64,000 nt of DNA from Flavobacterium sp. HTF (GCF_003105115.1 NZ_QETH01000014.1:1-64000); one strand, 5' to 3'; positions 6,997-16,768 are shown, numbered from the stretch's first letter. Made by a program: numbers and translations. Notes: generated from the sequence alone by a model not told the origin.

Positions 6997-8469
6997 CTAC
7001 TTTTCTTTAGCAGTAATCTCGATTTGAGCAGTCATATTATCTCTTACCAAGGTTACAGCATTTATTTTTCCATCTTTAAAATCAAATTTCAATAAGTTAG
7101 GATAGTCTGTAATTTTAAATAAACCATTTTTCAAATACACCAACTCATTATCATTTTTCCCTTTAAAATGTTCCAATATCATAGATTCAACATAAAGACG
7201 GTTATTTCTTTCTACTATTTTGGTTTCTACTCCCTGCCCATACAGAAAATCGTCATAAGTTCCGATTAGTTTTTCTTTTAGGGAAGATGGTATTTCCTGA
7301 ATGCTTTCATTAGTTGTTTTATTGTTCCAGTCCATCAGCTTCAGAATCGTTTTTTGAGTGTGGCTCATTACAGGAAAACGATTGGGTTTTTCGCCATTGG
7401 CCAGAAATGCAAAACCGTTTCCATCTTTCATCGTACCTCCTACAGTACCCCCAACTCCGGTATTAGAACCGTTACAAAAAAACCAGTCATAGTTGTTGTA
7501 ACCAAAAGACTTTTGCCATCCGTAGCTCCAGCCCCCAACAGCATTTTTTAGAGCGGTTACTGTGGTTACTTTTTTTGCCACATTATGAGAAATCACTTTG
7601 TTGTTTTTATTGCGTAAAGCATTTTGCATTTCAATAGCAAATTTGGCTAAATCGGTTGGCGTAGACCACATTCCTGATGGTGCAACTTGTGGCGTAATTG
7701 GTAAACCTGTTTTGATCACTTTTCCGTCTTTATCATGAACAAGAGCCACATTTGTTAGAAATCCCTTTTCATTTGGCTGAATCATTGTGGTGTTTTTCAA
7801 TCCAAGAGGCGAAAAAATATATTCTTTTGCAAGCTCTGCCATAGATTTATTAAACGTGTCTTCTAATGCCATTTGAATAATGGTATAACCGCCACCGCTG
7901 TATTGCCAATTGGTTCCCGGAGTAAACAAAAATTCTATTTCTTTATCATATCTCGGTATCTGGCCTAAAAGACTTTGTTTTAGTGTCGGGATTGCTTCTC
8001 CCTCATAATGGTCTTCAAAACCTTCCTGACTTGTACCAGCGGTATGGTTTAGAAATTGTCTCCATGTTGGGCTGTTATTTTCAGTAAACTTGCTTTTTGG
8101 CAAATGCCAGCGTTTTAAGTAAGGATCTATTGGATTATCTAAATTAATTAATCCTTTTTCTTCAAGCATAAAACAAAGAAGCGCCGTAATTGGTTTTGAA
8201 ATTGAGGCTGTAGAAAAAGCGGTATTCTGATCTATTTTTTCTTTAGAATCTATTGATTTTACACCAAATTGTTTTGAATAAACAATCTCGTAATTTTCAA
8301 AAACCACAACACTAAATCCGGCCAGTTTATATTTTTCTAATTGCTGGTCAATATTTAAGCTGTCTGTAAGAAAGCTGTAATCTTTTTTGTTTGTCGATGC
8401 TTTTTTGCTTGTCTGACAATTCGCATTTGTTACTATAAGAAGCAGTAGTACATAAATAATATTTTTCAT
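6997..8469 (-). CDS. Secreted serine hydrolase, beta-lactamase/penicillin-binding-protein fold
   Basis: A 490-residue protein with a signal peptide (MKNIIYVLLLLIVTNANC; the cysteine at 18 follows N, so a lipobox is weak). The beta-lactamase-related domain spans about residues 35-380. It has an SxxK motif, S89-I-S-K92, inside FSTASISKPITAL, a YSGGGY motif in place of the Tyr-x-Asn of class C enzymes, and a C-terminal GGTVGG motif. The last 90 residues form a separate beta-rich domain of the kind seen in DUF3471-like tails. Family members include esterases, D-amino-acid peptidases and true beta-lactamases; the substrate cannot be told. The AraC-type gene ends 155 bp upstream, and a direct repeat lies in that gap. 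Confidence 0.85.
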   Translation of the reverse strand: MKNIIYVLLLLIVTNANCQTSKKASTNKKDYSFLTDSLNIDQQLEKYKLAGFSVVVFENYEIVYSKQFGVKSIDSKEKIDQNTAFSTASISKPITALLCFMLEEKGLINLDNPIDPYLKRWHLPKSKFTENNSPTWRQFLNHTAGTSQEGFEDHYEGEAIPTLKQSLLGQIPRYDKEIEFLFTPGTNWQYSGGGYTIIQMALEDTFNKSMAELAKEYIFSPLGLKNTTMIQPNEKGFLTNVALVHDKDGKVIKTGLPITPQVAPSGMWSTPTDLAKFAIEMQNALRNKNNKVISHNVAKKVTTVTALKNAVGGWSYGWQKSFGYNNYDWFFCNGSNTGVGGTVGGTMKDGNGFAFLANGEKPNRFPVMSHTQKTILKLMDWNNKTTNESIQEIPSSLKEKLIGTYDDFLYGQGVETKIVERNNRLYVESMILEHFKGKNDNELVYLKNGLFKITDYPNLLKFDFKDGKINAVTLVRDNMTAQIEITAKEK

Positions 8470-8575
8470 GGTATCGATTTTTTTTGGTTAAAAATTTATT
8501 TCGATACAAAGATGTGGAAGCAGTCGTTCCTGCGCGACCGAATGAAAAGATTCGAACGCATTTGTGTGGAAAAAT

Positions 8576-8607
8576 AAGTACGAGTCGTTTCAACAACAAG
8601 TACGAGT
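8576..8607. promoter_or_regulatory. Direct repeat AAGTACGAGT x2, candidate AraC-type operator
   Basis: AAGTACGAGT occurs at 8576-8585 and again at 8598-8607, 22 bp apart, which is two helical turns. It lies in the 155-bp gap about 110-140 bp upstream of the serine hydrolase start and directly beyond the stop of the AraC-type gene. AraC-family dimers commonly bind such same-face direct repeats. Assignment to the adjacent regulator is inference. Confidence 0.45.
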
Positions 8608-8624
8608 AATTACAAAATTTTGAT

Positions 8625-9764
8625 TTACAAGTTTTTACGATACGAAGTTGGCGTATTTCCTGTATGTTTTTTAAAAGCGGTATTAAAAGAAGATTTTGAA
8701 TTAAATCCAACTTCATACAGGATTTCAAGAATGGTTACTTTGCTTTTTGCAGCATCTTTTAAAATATCCATCGCATTTTCTATTCGATACGTATTAACGA
8801 AGTCGTAAAAATGCTGTTCTAATTTATGATTGATTAAAAGAGATAAATCACGAACAGGAATTTCAATAGCAACAGCAACATCCTGAATTGTCAGCGAAGG
8901 ATTTAAAAATGGTTTTTCTTCAACCATATACTGTTTCAGTTTTGATAAAGCGGCATTGTATGCTGTTTCGTTTACGGCTGCCGGTTCATTATTTTTTTCT
9001 TCTAAAACAATATCCGAAACGAGTTTTAATTTTGAATCGATATTTCTAAATAAATCAGGATGATTTAATGCGTTATATAAATACCAGCAAATAATAAACA
9101 GCTCTAATACTAAAATTACAATTTTGATTGATTCAGAGATATATAGGTAATCAGAAAATTTAAAAATATTTTTAAACATCACAATCAAATATAGAACAGA
9201 CAGTACGCTCGTAAACTGAAAAAGCCAGTTATAAGAATTAATGTTCGTACCGGCATTATTTTCGAGATATAGTTTTTTTGCTTTTCGCAACAGCATAAAA
9301 ACGGCAACCAGATATACAACTGTCTGAAGATGAAAGAGAATATGGGTAAACTGCAGTTCTACCCTACTTTGGCGGTTTATAATAAAATTAATTTTAGAAG
9401 CGAGATCTACGGCATAAAAACGAGGCAGCAAAATAATGTTCACAATTAAAAAGGGAAACAGATGTATGATGTATTTGAGTTTAAACTTAAAATCAGAAAA
9501 ACAAACCGATAAAACATAGAGATAAAAAAGAGGAATTTGTAAAAAAGAAAGTGTTATTCTTAACATTCCCAGATTTGAAGGGCCATCCGATACTAATTCA
9601 AATAAAGGCCCGCTAATATCTATAGCCGTTACGATTAAAAAAGCAGCAAAAAGATAATTGCTTATTTTGTACTTTGTTTTTACTGTCACCAGAAAAAAGG
9701 CAAGAAATAAAGAAATGAACAGGGAGATTACAGTTACAATCATTAATAAATTAATCTTATCCAT
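8625..9764 (-). CDS. AraC-family regulator with N-terminal membrane domain
   Basis: A 379-residue protein. Residues 1-235 contain about seven hydrophobic segments, starting with LLMIVTVISLFISLFLAFFLV. The C-terminal 110 residues are the AraC double helix-turn-helix: LTIQDVAVAIEIPVRDLSLLINHKLEQHFYDFVNTYRIENAMDIL, then ILEILYEVGFNSKSSFNTAFKKHTGNTPTSYRK, with the conserved GFNSKSSFNTAFK core. This architecture is common in flavobacteria and suggests direct sensing of a membrane or extracellular signal. It lies upstream of the serine hydrolase on the same strand, a likely target. It is probably an inner-membrane protein. Confidence 0.9.
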   Translation of the reverse strand: MDKINLLMIVTVISLFISLFLAFFLVTVKTKYKISNYLFAAFLIVTAIDISGPLFELVSDGPSNLGMLRITLSFLQIPLFYLYVLSVCFSDFKFKLKYIIHLFPFLIVNIILLPRFYAVDLASKINFIINRQSRVELQFTHILFHLQTVVYLVAVFMLLRKAKKLYLENNAGTNINSYNWLFQFTSVLSVLYLIVMFKNIFKFSDYLYISESIKIVILVLELFIICWYLYNALNHPDLFRNIDSKLKLVSDIVLEEKNNEPAAVNETAYNAALSKLKQYMVEEKPFLNPSLTIQDVAVAIEIPVRDLSLLINHKLEQHFYDFVNTYRIENAMDILKDAAKSKVTILEILYEVGFNSKSSFNTAFKKHTGNTPTSYRKNL

Positions 9765-9826
9765 TCATTTGGTGTTTTCTTATTAGTAAGCGTTTAGACT
9801 TTGTGGAATAATTTTCATTTTCCTGA

Positions 9827-9862
9827 AGCGAATATAAGAAATATTTGTACTACAATTTTTTG
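9827..9862 (-). promoter_or_regulatory. Promoter-like element (TTG...TATATTCG), copy 2
   Basis: This block nearly repeats the one at 3891-3932: on the minus strand, TTG, about 20 bases, then TATATTCG. It lies about 65 bp upstream of the AraC-type gene start, a better promoter distance than in copy 1. Confidence 0.5.
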
Positions 9863-9996
9863 CCTTTTTTTAGTTAAAAAACAGAAAGAACCCCGTTTTC
9901 TTCATCGCATAAAACCATAACATTTTCTGAGTGGAATATAAAAGTTAAAACACTGAATTTCATAATTTTACCAATTAATCGAAAAATAAAAAAAAT

Positions 9997-10395
9997 ATGG
10001 AAACCAGAATGATATGGGCAAATCTAACTTCGGAAGACCTGGAAGCCACACATAAGTTTTATACTCAGCTTGGGTTTGAGTCAAATGTCAAACATAGTTC
10101 TGACGAAATTGCAAGTTTTTCTTTTGGTAAGGATCGGTTTATTATCAATTTCTTTAAAAAAGAAAGATTAAAAGATGAACGAAATGGCGGGGTTGGAAAT
10201 TGGGAAAATCAAAATGAGGTTATATTTTCACTTTCTGCCAACAGCAGGGAAGATGTAGATAAATGGTGCGAAAAAGTTCGTGAAGCATGCGGAGAAATTT
10301 TCTCTGAACCACAAAATTATGAACAAAGCTATACCTGTTGTTTTTCGGATCCCGATGGCCACAAATTTAATTTCTTGTATTGGCCCGGAATGTAG
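9997..10395 (+). CDS. VOC-superfamily protein
   Basis: A 132-residue protein: TRMIWANLTSEDLEATHKFYTQLGFESNV, then IASFSFGKDRFIINFFKKE, and a C-terminal SCCFSDPDGHKFNFLYW-like ending (YTCCFSDPDGHKFNFLYWPGM). This is the predicted lactoylglutathione-lyase subgroup of the VOC superfamily. Glyoxalase I activity cannot be assumed from sequence. It is divergent from the AraC-type gene and is the last plus-strand gene before the PUL. Confidence 0.85.
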   Translation: METRMIWANLTSEDLEATHKFYTQLGFESNVKHSSDEIASFSFGKDRFIINFFKKERLKDERNGGVGNWENQNEVIFSLSANSREDVDKWCEKVREACGEIFSEPQNYEQSYTCCFSDPDGHKFNFLYWPGM

Positions 10396-10410
10396 AAATC
10401 TAAAAAATAA

Positions 10411-10473
10411 ACCATATAAGTAATATAAGTGCTTTTAAGTTTTTCGCTTATTGCCTTATATAACTTATATGGT
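10411..10473. repeat. Dispersed inverted repeat, family 1, copy 1
   Basis: Arms ACCATATAAGTAATATAAG (10411-10429) and CTTATATAACTTATATGGT (10455-10473) pair with a single mismatch. It lies between convergent genes, where it could act as a terminator. At 10479-10505 it is followed by a second repeat type (CTTTGCG...CTTTGCGGG), whose counterpart lies beyond the start of the next gene at 12928-12955. Confidence 0.8.
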
Positions 10474-10505
10474 TCAAAAACTTTGCGTCTCTCGACTTTG
10501 CGGGA

Positions 10506-12911
10506 TTAATCTACTTTAACTTCAATTATGGAAGCTTGTAAACCAGAAGTTGTCGCTTTTAACTGAATATTTTCTTTCTTTCCATTCGACTGGATAATTG
10601 CAATACATTTTCCGCTGAAAAGTTTACAGGAATTTGCTTTAAAAGAATTCAGATTGGCCTGATAACCATTATCAACACCCACTAATTTTCCGCCTCCGGT
10701 TACTTCAAAATTGATTAAATCGGTGGCATTTGGCAATAAATTCCCGTCTTTGTCAACGGTAGAAACCGTTACATAAACCAAATCATAAGTATCATTTTTA
10801 ATGGTCGTTTTATCTGCTTTTAAATCAATTTTAGAAGCTTCTCCGGCAGTATGAATTTCCTTTTCTAAAACTACTTTTCCGGCTTTTCTCGAAATCGCTT
10901 TTAATGTTCCCGGTTCAAATTTTACTTTCCAGGAAATATGCAAATCATCATTTTGCTTTGCTTTTTTTCCTAAAGATTTTCCGTTTAAGAATAATTCTAC
11001 TTCATCGGCATTATTATAGTACGCCCAAACATCTACTTCCTGTCCTGCTGTCCAATTCCAATGCGGAAAAATGTGTAAAACGGGTTTCGCAGACCATTCG
11101 CTTTGGTACATATAATACACGTCTTTTGGAAGTCCGGCCAAATCGATAATTCCGAAATACGAACTTCTTGCCGGATACGGGTATGGATCAGGTTCTCCGA
11201 TATAATCAAAACCTGTCCAGATAAAAGTTCCCGCCATGAAATCCTGTTTTTTGATAGTTTTCCAGTTTTCTTCATGCGTTGCACCCCAATAGGATTTCAC
11301 CTGATCGTAAGCCGAAACGGTCCAGTCGGCATTTCCGTCAAACGGCGCACCGTGTTTTGTTGGCCAGGCTTTAATTCCATCCGGAGCATCATAATGCCCG
11401 CGCGTTTCCAAAGCCGAAACACTTTCTGAAGCCAATATTTTCTGTCCTTTAAAACGTTCCGGGAAATCTTTGTAGTCTTCGTGTTTATAATTAAAGCCCA
11501 AAAGATCCAAAGCGCCCGACTGGTAAATAAAATTCTTTTCAATTATATTTTCGGTCAAAGCCGAAGTTACGGAGCGGGTCGTGTCTAAAGATTTTACGAT
11601 TTTGGCCAGCTCTCTCGTAATTGCAATTCCGGTACTGTCGAACTGCTCACGAATTTCATTACCAATACTCCACATCATAACCGATGGATGGTTGCGGTCT
11701 CTTTTAATAAAATCTTCCAAATCCTGTTTGTGCCATGCATCCCAGTCTTTATGGTAATCGTTGGTTACTTTTTTCTTTTTCCAGACATCAAAAGCTTCAT
11801 CCTGAACGATAAAACCCATTTCGTCGCACAATTGCATCATTTCTAACGAATGCGGATTATGTGACATTCTGATGGCATTGGCTCCCATTTCTTTTAATAA
11901 AATCAGCTTTCTTTTTACGGCATGAATATTTTCTGCCGCTCCCAAAGCGCCATTATCATGATGAAGGCAAACGCCCAGTATTTTTGTCGGAATTCCGTTT
12001 AATGAAAAACCTTTTTCCGAGTCAAAACTAAAAAATCGAAAACCAAGCGGTGTTTCGTAATTGTCTGTTAGTTTTGATTTTTCGTAAACTTTAGTAACAA
12101 CTTTGTACAAATAAGGATTTTCTGTATTCCATAATTTGGGTTGTTTTACTTCTAAATTATGAATCTTTTTTTCAGATGTTTTGGCACCGATTTTTTCTGT
12201 TGAAGTAAAATTAGCTACTTCTTTGTTTTCTGCATTTACAATAGAAGTAACCAGTTTAAATTCTTTTGCAGATGCATTATCATTATCAATCGTAACTTCA
12301 AAATGTACTGTTGATTTTTCTGCCGAAACCTCCGGGGTGGTTACAAAAGTTCCCCACTTCCCTACGTGTAGTTTTTCACTGGCAACCAAACGGACATTTC
12401 TATAAATTCCCGAACCGGTATACCATCTTGAATTGGGTTGTGCATCATTATCTACTTTTACGGCAACAATATTCTCTTTTCCGAAGTTTAAATATTGAGA
12501 CAAATCATAACCAAAAGAAATATAGCCATTTGGACGAATTCCTAATGACTTACCGTTTATGAAAACTTCACTATTCTTAAAAACACCGTCAAACTCAATT
12601 GAAACGGTTTTATTTTTCCAGTTGGCAGGAACTGTAAATACTTTGCGGTACCAGCCCTTTCCGGCAGGCAAAAATCCCTGCGCCTGTTTTGTTTTACTGT
12701 CTTTATCAAAAGCTCCTTCAATACTCCAATCGTGCGGTAATTGGAGTGTTCTCCAATCGGCTGTATTGAAATTGGCTTTTACAGCTTCCGGGTGATTCCC
12801 CAATTTGAAGTTCCAGTTTTTATTGAAATCTTCTACAATTCTGGCTTGTTTTTGTGCAAAAATTGCTGTTGAAAACAAGATTGCAAATGCAAGTGTAATT
12901 TTCTTAACCAT
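10506..12911 (-). CDS. GH2 beta-galactosidase/beta-glucuronidase-type enzyme
   Basis: I start at the ATG at 12911, which begins a signal peptide (MVKKITLAFAILFSTAIFA); the upstream frame extension lies in intergenic repeat DNA. It is 801 residues, a usual GH2 length. Domains in order: GH2 sugar-binding jelly roll (about 25-185, with SRWYTGSGIYRNV), immunoglobulin-like sandwich, TIM barrel (with LGVCLHHDNGALGAA and IRMSHNP), and C-terminal DUF4982-like and Ig-like domains. The acid/base is E419 in WSIGNE; the nucleophile is probably E496 in ILASES. In a pectin PUL a beta-linked galactose, glucuronic or galacturonic acid is the likely target. It is the last gene of the minus-strand run. Confidence 0.9.
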   Translation of the reverse strand: MVKKITLAFAILFSTAIFAQKQARIVEDFNKNWNFKLGNHPEAVKANFNTADWRTLQLPHDWSIEGAFDKDSKTKQAQGFLPAGKGWYRKVFTVPANWKNKTVSIEFDGVFKNSEVFINGKSLGIRPNGYISFGYDLSQYLNFGKENIVAVKVDNDAQPNSRWYTGSGIYRNVRLVASEKLHVGKWGTFVTTPEVSAEKSTVHFEVTIDNDNASAKEFKLVTSIVNAENKEVANFTSTEKIGAKTSEKKIHNLEVKQPKLWNTENPYLYKVVTKVYEKSKLTDNYETPLGFRFFSFDSEKGFSLNGIPTKILGVCLHHDNGALGAAENIHAVKRKLILLKEMGANAIRMSHNPHSLEMMQLCDEMGFIVQDEAFDVWKKKKVTNDYHKDWDAWHKQDLEDFIKRDRNHPSVMMWSIGNEIREQFDSTGIAITRELAKIVKSLDTTRSVTSALTENIIEKNFIYQSGALDLLGFNYKHEDYKDFPERFKGQKILASESVSALETRGHYDAPDGIKAWPTKHGAPFDGNADWTVSAYDQVKSYWGATHEENWKTIKKQDFMAGTFIWTGFDYIGEPDPYPYPARSSYFGIIDLAGLPKDVYYMYQSEWSAKPVLHIFPHWNWTAGQEVDVWAYYNNADEVELFLNGKSLGKKAKQNDDLHISWKVKFEPGTLKAISRKAGKVVLEKEIHTAGEASKIDLKADKTTIKNDTYDLVYVTVSTVDKDGNLLPNATDLINFEVTGGGKLVGVDNGYQANLNSFKANSCKLFSGKCIAIIQSNGKKENIQLKATTSGLQASIIEVKVD

Positions 12912-12961
12912 ATTTTTATTTTTTCTCTCGCAAAGTCGCAAAAGCGCAAAGTTTTTTTCTG

Positions 12962-13027
12962 AACCATATAAGCTATATAAGAAAATTTAAGTTTTGCCTT
13001 AATTGAACTTATATAGCTTATATGGTT
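12962..13027. repeat. Dispersed inverted repeat, family 1, copy 2 (perfect 20-bp arms)
   Basis: Arms AACCATATAAGCTATATAAG (12962-12981) and CTTATATAGCTTATATGGTT (13008-13027) are perfectly complementary. The inner TTAAG/CTTAA segments can extend the pairing. It lies between the two GH2 genes. Confidence 0.9.
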
Positions 13028-13063
13028 TAATTTTCTTAGCGACTCTGCGAGATTAATTTTTAT

Positions 13064-16000
13064 TTACTGAAATTCAAAATTATCCAGCAACAACCCTTTC
13101 AAATCATCTCCTTCTAATGTAATTTTATACGTTCCGGCATTAATATAACCTCCTGATGTTGTGTTTAAAATTTTCCATTTTTCGGGTGAAGGGAAGAATT
13201 CAATTGTATCATTTCGCATTAAAATTCCGTATGCGTCTTCCATTTTGAATTTGACTTTTAACGGTGTTTCATTTCGATTCATAAAACGGAAACGCATCAA
13301 ATAAATTCCGGCCACTCCGGGTTTTACTTCAAATTCAATACTGTTTTCAGTCTTTTTAGTGAATTCAATATAATCTGCTTTTTTGAAATTTCCTTTTTCG
13401 ATTCCAGTTCCTGTTGTTTTTGTTTTTTCAGCTTCGATAACGACTACTGGTCTTGAATCGTCCTTTTCCCCCATATCATACGTTGGAACAACTACAATTG
13501 AAGGTATTGTTTCTGAATTATCAAAAAGAACTTTTTCTCCTTTTTTTATTTTTTTAATAAAAACCGTAAATTCAGTCTGATTACTATTTTTTGCTTTTTC
13601 TTCTGTTTTTTTATAATCCGAAAGCCATGCTGCTGTTTGGAATTTACGATCAACCAAAGCATACATATCTGAATCTTCTTTGGCCGTAAACGAGCCTTTA
13701 TTTTTAGAATTAGACGAAAACTGTAAATAATCCGCTCCAAAAACCTCCGAAGGCAATTCGGTAAAAACAACTTCAGAATCTGAATATTGTTTTGAATTAA
13801 TATCCAGCCATGAAGCTATTCTGTTGGTTTTATCATAAGAATCTAAAACCAGATTTTGAATGTTTTTTGAAGATTCTGACGCTGGTCTTGCATGAATATC
13901 TTTTGTTGCAATTGCAATTGCCGAAATAATCGCCTGTGAAGCTTTTATGTCTGGAAAAGAAATAACAATTTTTCCGTTTTTGCTTTTTATCACAAATGTT
14001 TTCTTCAGTGCGTTATCATGTCCGGCTTCTGCCCAAATATCAAAATCCTTTAAAACTACATTTTCGTTAATAGCAACGTCAAACAAACGCCAGCCTTTGC
14101 AATCCATTCCGCCTCCTGTTCCGTACCATGGTTCTGTAAAGTATAATTCTACTAAATATTCTCCGTCTGGGGCAGGAAATTCGTAGCGTAATTTATCAAC
14201 ACCATATCTAAAACTCTGAAATAACGCCGGATCTTTAGTGCCATTTATTGGATCGAAAGTGGTTCTCTGGCTTGCGAAAAAATCCGGAAGTTTTTCGAAA
14301 TTATCCGTCCAAGATAAGGAACCCCAAGTATTTTGTCCATTTTTGTGCGTATCGGTAAACCAGGTATTCCCGGATGAATCTGTCAATTCAGAACCTCCGC
14401 AATTTACCCTGTATATATAATTATAACCGCTTTTAGCTTTTGTAATGTCCGCTTTATCAGTTATTAAAGCATCGAAATTTGGTGCTTTGGGAAGCGTATT
14501 TAAAACAATATAATCTTTGGCAACCGCTTTTCCGTTTACATATCCAACCGCATACAAAACATTGTATTGAATATTGACATTATTGAATTGAAAATGCTGT
14601 CCGACTCCCGGATTTTTTAGTTTTCCTAAGGAAGATTTATTCGCATCATTGAACAATTCTACCTCATCACAATTCGAGTAAATATCGATTCCATTTTTGA
14701 TTCCGGTTGTTTCCCAACGGCTTGGCCAGGTATGCGAAACAATATAAACCATCGGATTGGTTTTGTTGGAAACATAATTGGCACGGTACATATAAAACGC
14801 ATCCAGAGGTTCGCCCCAAATCGTAAAAAGTCCTTTGTAATTTACAGGTCCGACTTTGTCAATATCCCTAAAGCCTTCTCCGTTCTGAACACGTCCCGGA
14901 TTTTCGTGCGACGCAAAAAGCCAGTTGAATTGTCCGGCAATTTTATCTTTTACCGATTCGGCTTCGCGGACTTTGATTTCCATTAATTGAGAAAAACGGT
15001 TCTCGCTTAAAGTTCCTTTTTGATCAAACTCCCCTTCTGTGTGTAAATCTGCTGAACGCCATGCCCCGTACTCTCCGTTTAATAACTGAGTGGTCATTTC
15101 CAAATGATATTTTAACGGATCTCCGCCATACGTTCCGGACCAGTTTTGAACCACATTCCAATCGGTTCCTTCTCCTCCATTGCAAGTGGTTACAATTCGT
15201 TGCGAAGCCGATAATGGATCCATCTCGCGGATTATCTGTGTGCATTCTTCTGCAAATTCCTTCGAAATCGTACTTTCATTTTGCAAACCCCACATGACAA
15301 CCGACGGGCTGTTTCTGCGTTCCTTAATCCATTCGCGTAACAGCGTTTTAAAATTCTCTTTAAACTCAGGCGTATCATACCAAATATGTGCTGAAAACTG
15401 ACTCCAGAACAGAATCCCGTTTTCATCCAGTTCTTTTTGGTACAATAAATTATGAGGCTGGTGTGCTTCTCTAAAAGCATTAAATCCACCCGCTTTGATT
15501 TGTTCGATTCTCGAATGAATCATTTCATCTGAAAACGAATGACTTTTCCCGATTAAATGTTCGTATTCACAAACGCCATTAATAAAAACAGGTTCGTCAT
15601 TAATAAAAAATCGATTGTCTTTTCCGTCGCGGCTAACCGGCCAGCTCACCCAACGAATTCCGTAAGGTGTTGTTAACTGATCGATTATTTTTCCGTTTTC
15701 AAAAACCGAAGTCACCAATTTGTATAAATACGGATTTGATGGAGACCATAATTTCGGATTTAGAATTTCCGGAAGGGTCTGTACAACTGTTTTAATTTCT
15801 CCTGAAGTATTTTTTAAAGTGCTTTTTGAACTTACAACCTTTTTTCCTGAAATATCAAAAAGGACATTTTCTATGATTAAATTCCGATCTGAAGTTCCGT
15901 AATTCCTAATCTCTGTTGTTGCATGAAGAATAGCTTTTTGTTTCGAAACCGATTTGTCATTCCAGATATGAACACCAAAAGGTTCGATTCGAACCTCATT

Positions 16001-16585
16001 TGTTATAACCAAAGAAACTGGCCTGAAAATCCCCATTGGCTGCGAACCTTCAGAAAATCCCCATTCACCAGAACAGCCACCACAAACCCAGGGAAGGTCT
16101 GCTATAAATGATGGATGGGCTGCTTTTACAAGAATCTGATTTTCTTTAGTAAAAGAAACTGCTTTTGTAATATCTAATGTAAAAGTCGTTCGCCCGCCTT
16201 TGTGCTGCCCGACTTTTTTGCCGTTCACCCAGACATCCGCATATGAACTTACACCTTCAAAATAAAGAAAAAGCCGTTTCCCTGCCGTTGATTTATCTAA
16301 TTTTAAAGTCTTTTTGTACCAGGCAGTTCCATGTAAATTTCCATGTTTTGTTCTTCTAAAACCATAATACTGATCCCAATTGTGAGGTACATTTACCTTT
16401 TCCCAATTGGAATCAGTTTTTGGATTTTCTACAAAATCTTCTTCTTTCAGCGGAAGATTATCCAACATTACGGTTTCCCAAGATGAGTTCAGCGAAATTT
16501 CTTTACGGACTGAACTTTTGCTTTGACTCCAAACAAAGCAAAAACCTGAAAAAAAACAAAAAATAAAAAAAACTATTTTCTTCAT
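13064..16585 (-). CDS. Large multidomain GH2 enzyme with malectin-like and C-terminal carbohydrate-binding-like domains
   Basis: An 1173-residue protein with a signal peptide (cleavage near WSQ at 19-21). The GH2 N-terminal jelly roll carries AWYKKTL and YADVWVNGKKVGQHKGG; an Ig-like domain and TIM barrel follow. The acid/base is E437 in WGLQNES and the nucleophile is probably E505 in LLNGEYGAW. After a DUF4982-like segment (about 600-695) comes a malectin-like domain (about 720-880; YRVNCGG, WFTDTH). The last 130 residues (IEAEKT...ADYIEF...LDNFEF) look like a CBM6/CBM35-type beta-sandwich. This layout is far longer than a standard GH2 and suggests tight docking onto a complex glycan. The exact specificity is unknown. 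Confidence 0.87.
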   Translation of the reverse strand: MKKIVFFIFCFFSGFCFVWSQSKSSVRKEISLNSSWETVMLDNLPLKEEDFVENPKTDSNWEKVNVPHNWDQYYGFRRTKHGNLHGTAWYKKTLKLDKSTAGKRLFLYFEGVSSYADVWVNGKKVGQHKGGRTTFTLDITKAVSFTKENQILVKAAHPSFIADLPWVCGGCSGEWGFSEGSQPMGIFRPVSLVITNEVRIEPFGVHIWNDKSVSKQKAILHATTEIRNYGTSDRNLIIENVLFDISGKKVVSSKSTLKNTSGEIKTVVQTLPEILNPKLWSPSNPYLYKLVTSVFENGKIIDQLTTPYGIRWVSWPVSRDGKDNRFFINDEPVFINGVCEYEHLIGKSHSFSDEMIHSRIEQIKAGGFNAFREAHQPHNLLYQKELDENGILFWSQFSAHIWYDTPEFKENFKTLLREWIKERRNSPSVVMWGLQNESTISKEFAEECTQIIREMDPLSASQRIVTTCNGGEGTDWNVVQNWSGTYGGDPLKYHLEMTTQLLNGEYGAWRSADLHTEGEFDQKGTLSENRFSQLMEIKVREAESVKDKIAGQFNWLFASHENPGRVQNGEGFRDIDKVGPVNYKGLFTIWGEPLDAFYMYRANYVSNKTNPMVYIVSHTWPSRWETTGIKNGIDIYSNCDEVELFNDANKSSLGKLKNPGVGQHFQFNNVNIQYNVLYAVGYVNGKAVAKDYIVLNTLPKAPNFDALITDKADITKAKSGYNYIYRVNCGGSELTDSSGNTWFTDTHKNGQNTWGSLSWTDNFEKLPDFFASQRTTFDPINGTKDPALFQSFRYGVDKLRYEFPAPDGEYLVELYFTEPWYGTGGGMDCKGWRLFDVAINENVVLKDFDIWAEAGHDNALKKTFVIKSKNGKIVISFPDIKASQAIISAIAIATKDIHARPASESSKNIQNLVLDSYDKTNRIASWLDINSKQYSDSEVVFTELPSEVFGADYLQFSSNSKNKGSFTAKEDSDMYALVDRKFQTAAWLSDYKKTEEKAKNSNQTEFTVFIKKIKKGEKVLFDNSETIPSIVVVPTYDMGEKDDSRPVVVIEAEKTKTTGTGIEKGNFKKADYIEFTKKTENSIEFEVKPGVAGIYLMRFRFMNRNETPLKVKFKMEDAYGILMRNDTIEFFPSPEKWKILNTTSGGYINAGTYKITLEGDDLKGLLLDNFEFQ

Positions 16586-16594
16586 ATTTTTTTA

Positions 16595-16746
16595 TTGAAC
16601 CATATAAGTAATATAAGGCTATTAAAGTTTTTATTCTACTAAACGTAGAATCGTGTTTGTCATTTCGACGTAAGGAGAAATCACACTAGTAACTCGACAA
16701 AGATTGGCGAACTGTTTGTGTGACACTACGTTCCTCAGGATGACAA
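16595..16746. repeat. Solitary family-1 arm followed by a family-2 (GTCATTC...GAATGAC-type) inverted repeat
   Basis: The stretch at 16598-16617 carries one arm of family 1 (ACCATATAAGTAATATAAG) with no partner nearby. Next, 16657-16746 holds a degenerate family-2 repeat, starting TTGTCATTTCGACG and ending CGTTCCTCAGGATGACAA. Related copies lie at 24891-24952, 38511-38600 and 60817-60921. Confidence 0.7.
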
Positions 16747-16768
16747 GATTGTGTTTATATTTTTAGTT

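Noticed and set aside
4048-10395. Calling the three VOC proteins glyoxalase I or antibiotic resistance proteins
   Set aside because: The fold is clear but the superfamily is functionally diverse and no specific active-site set could be confirmed.
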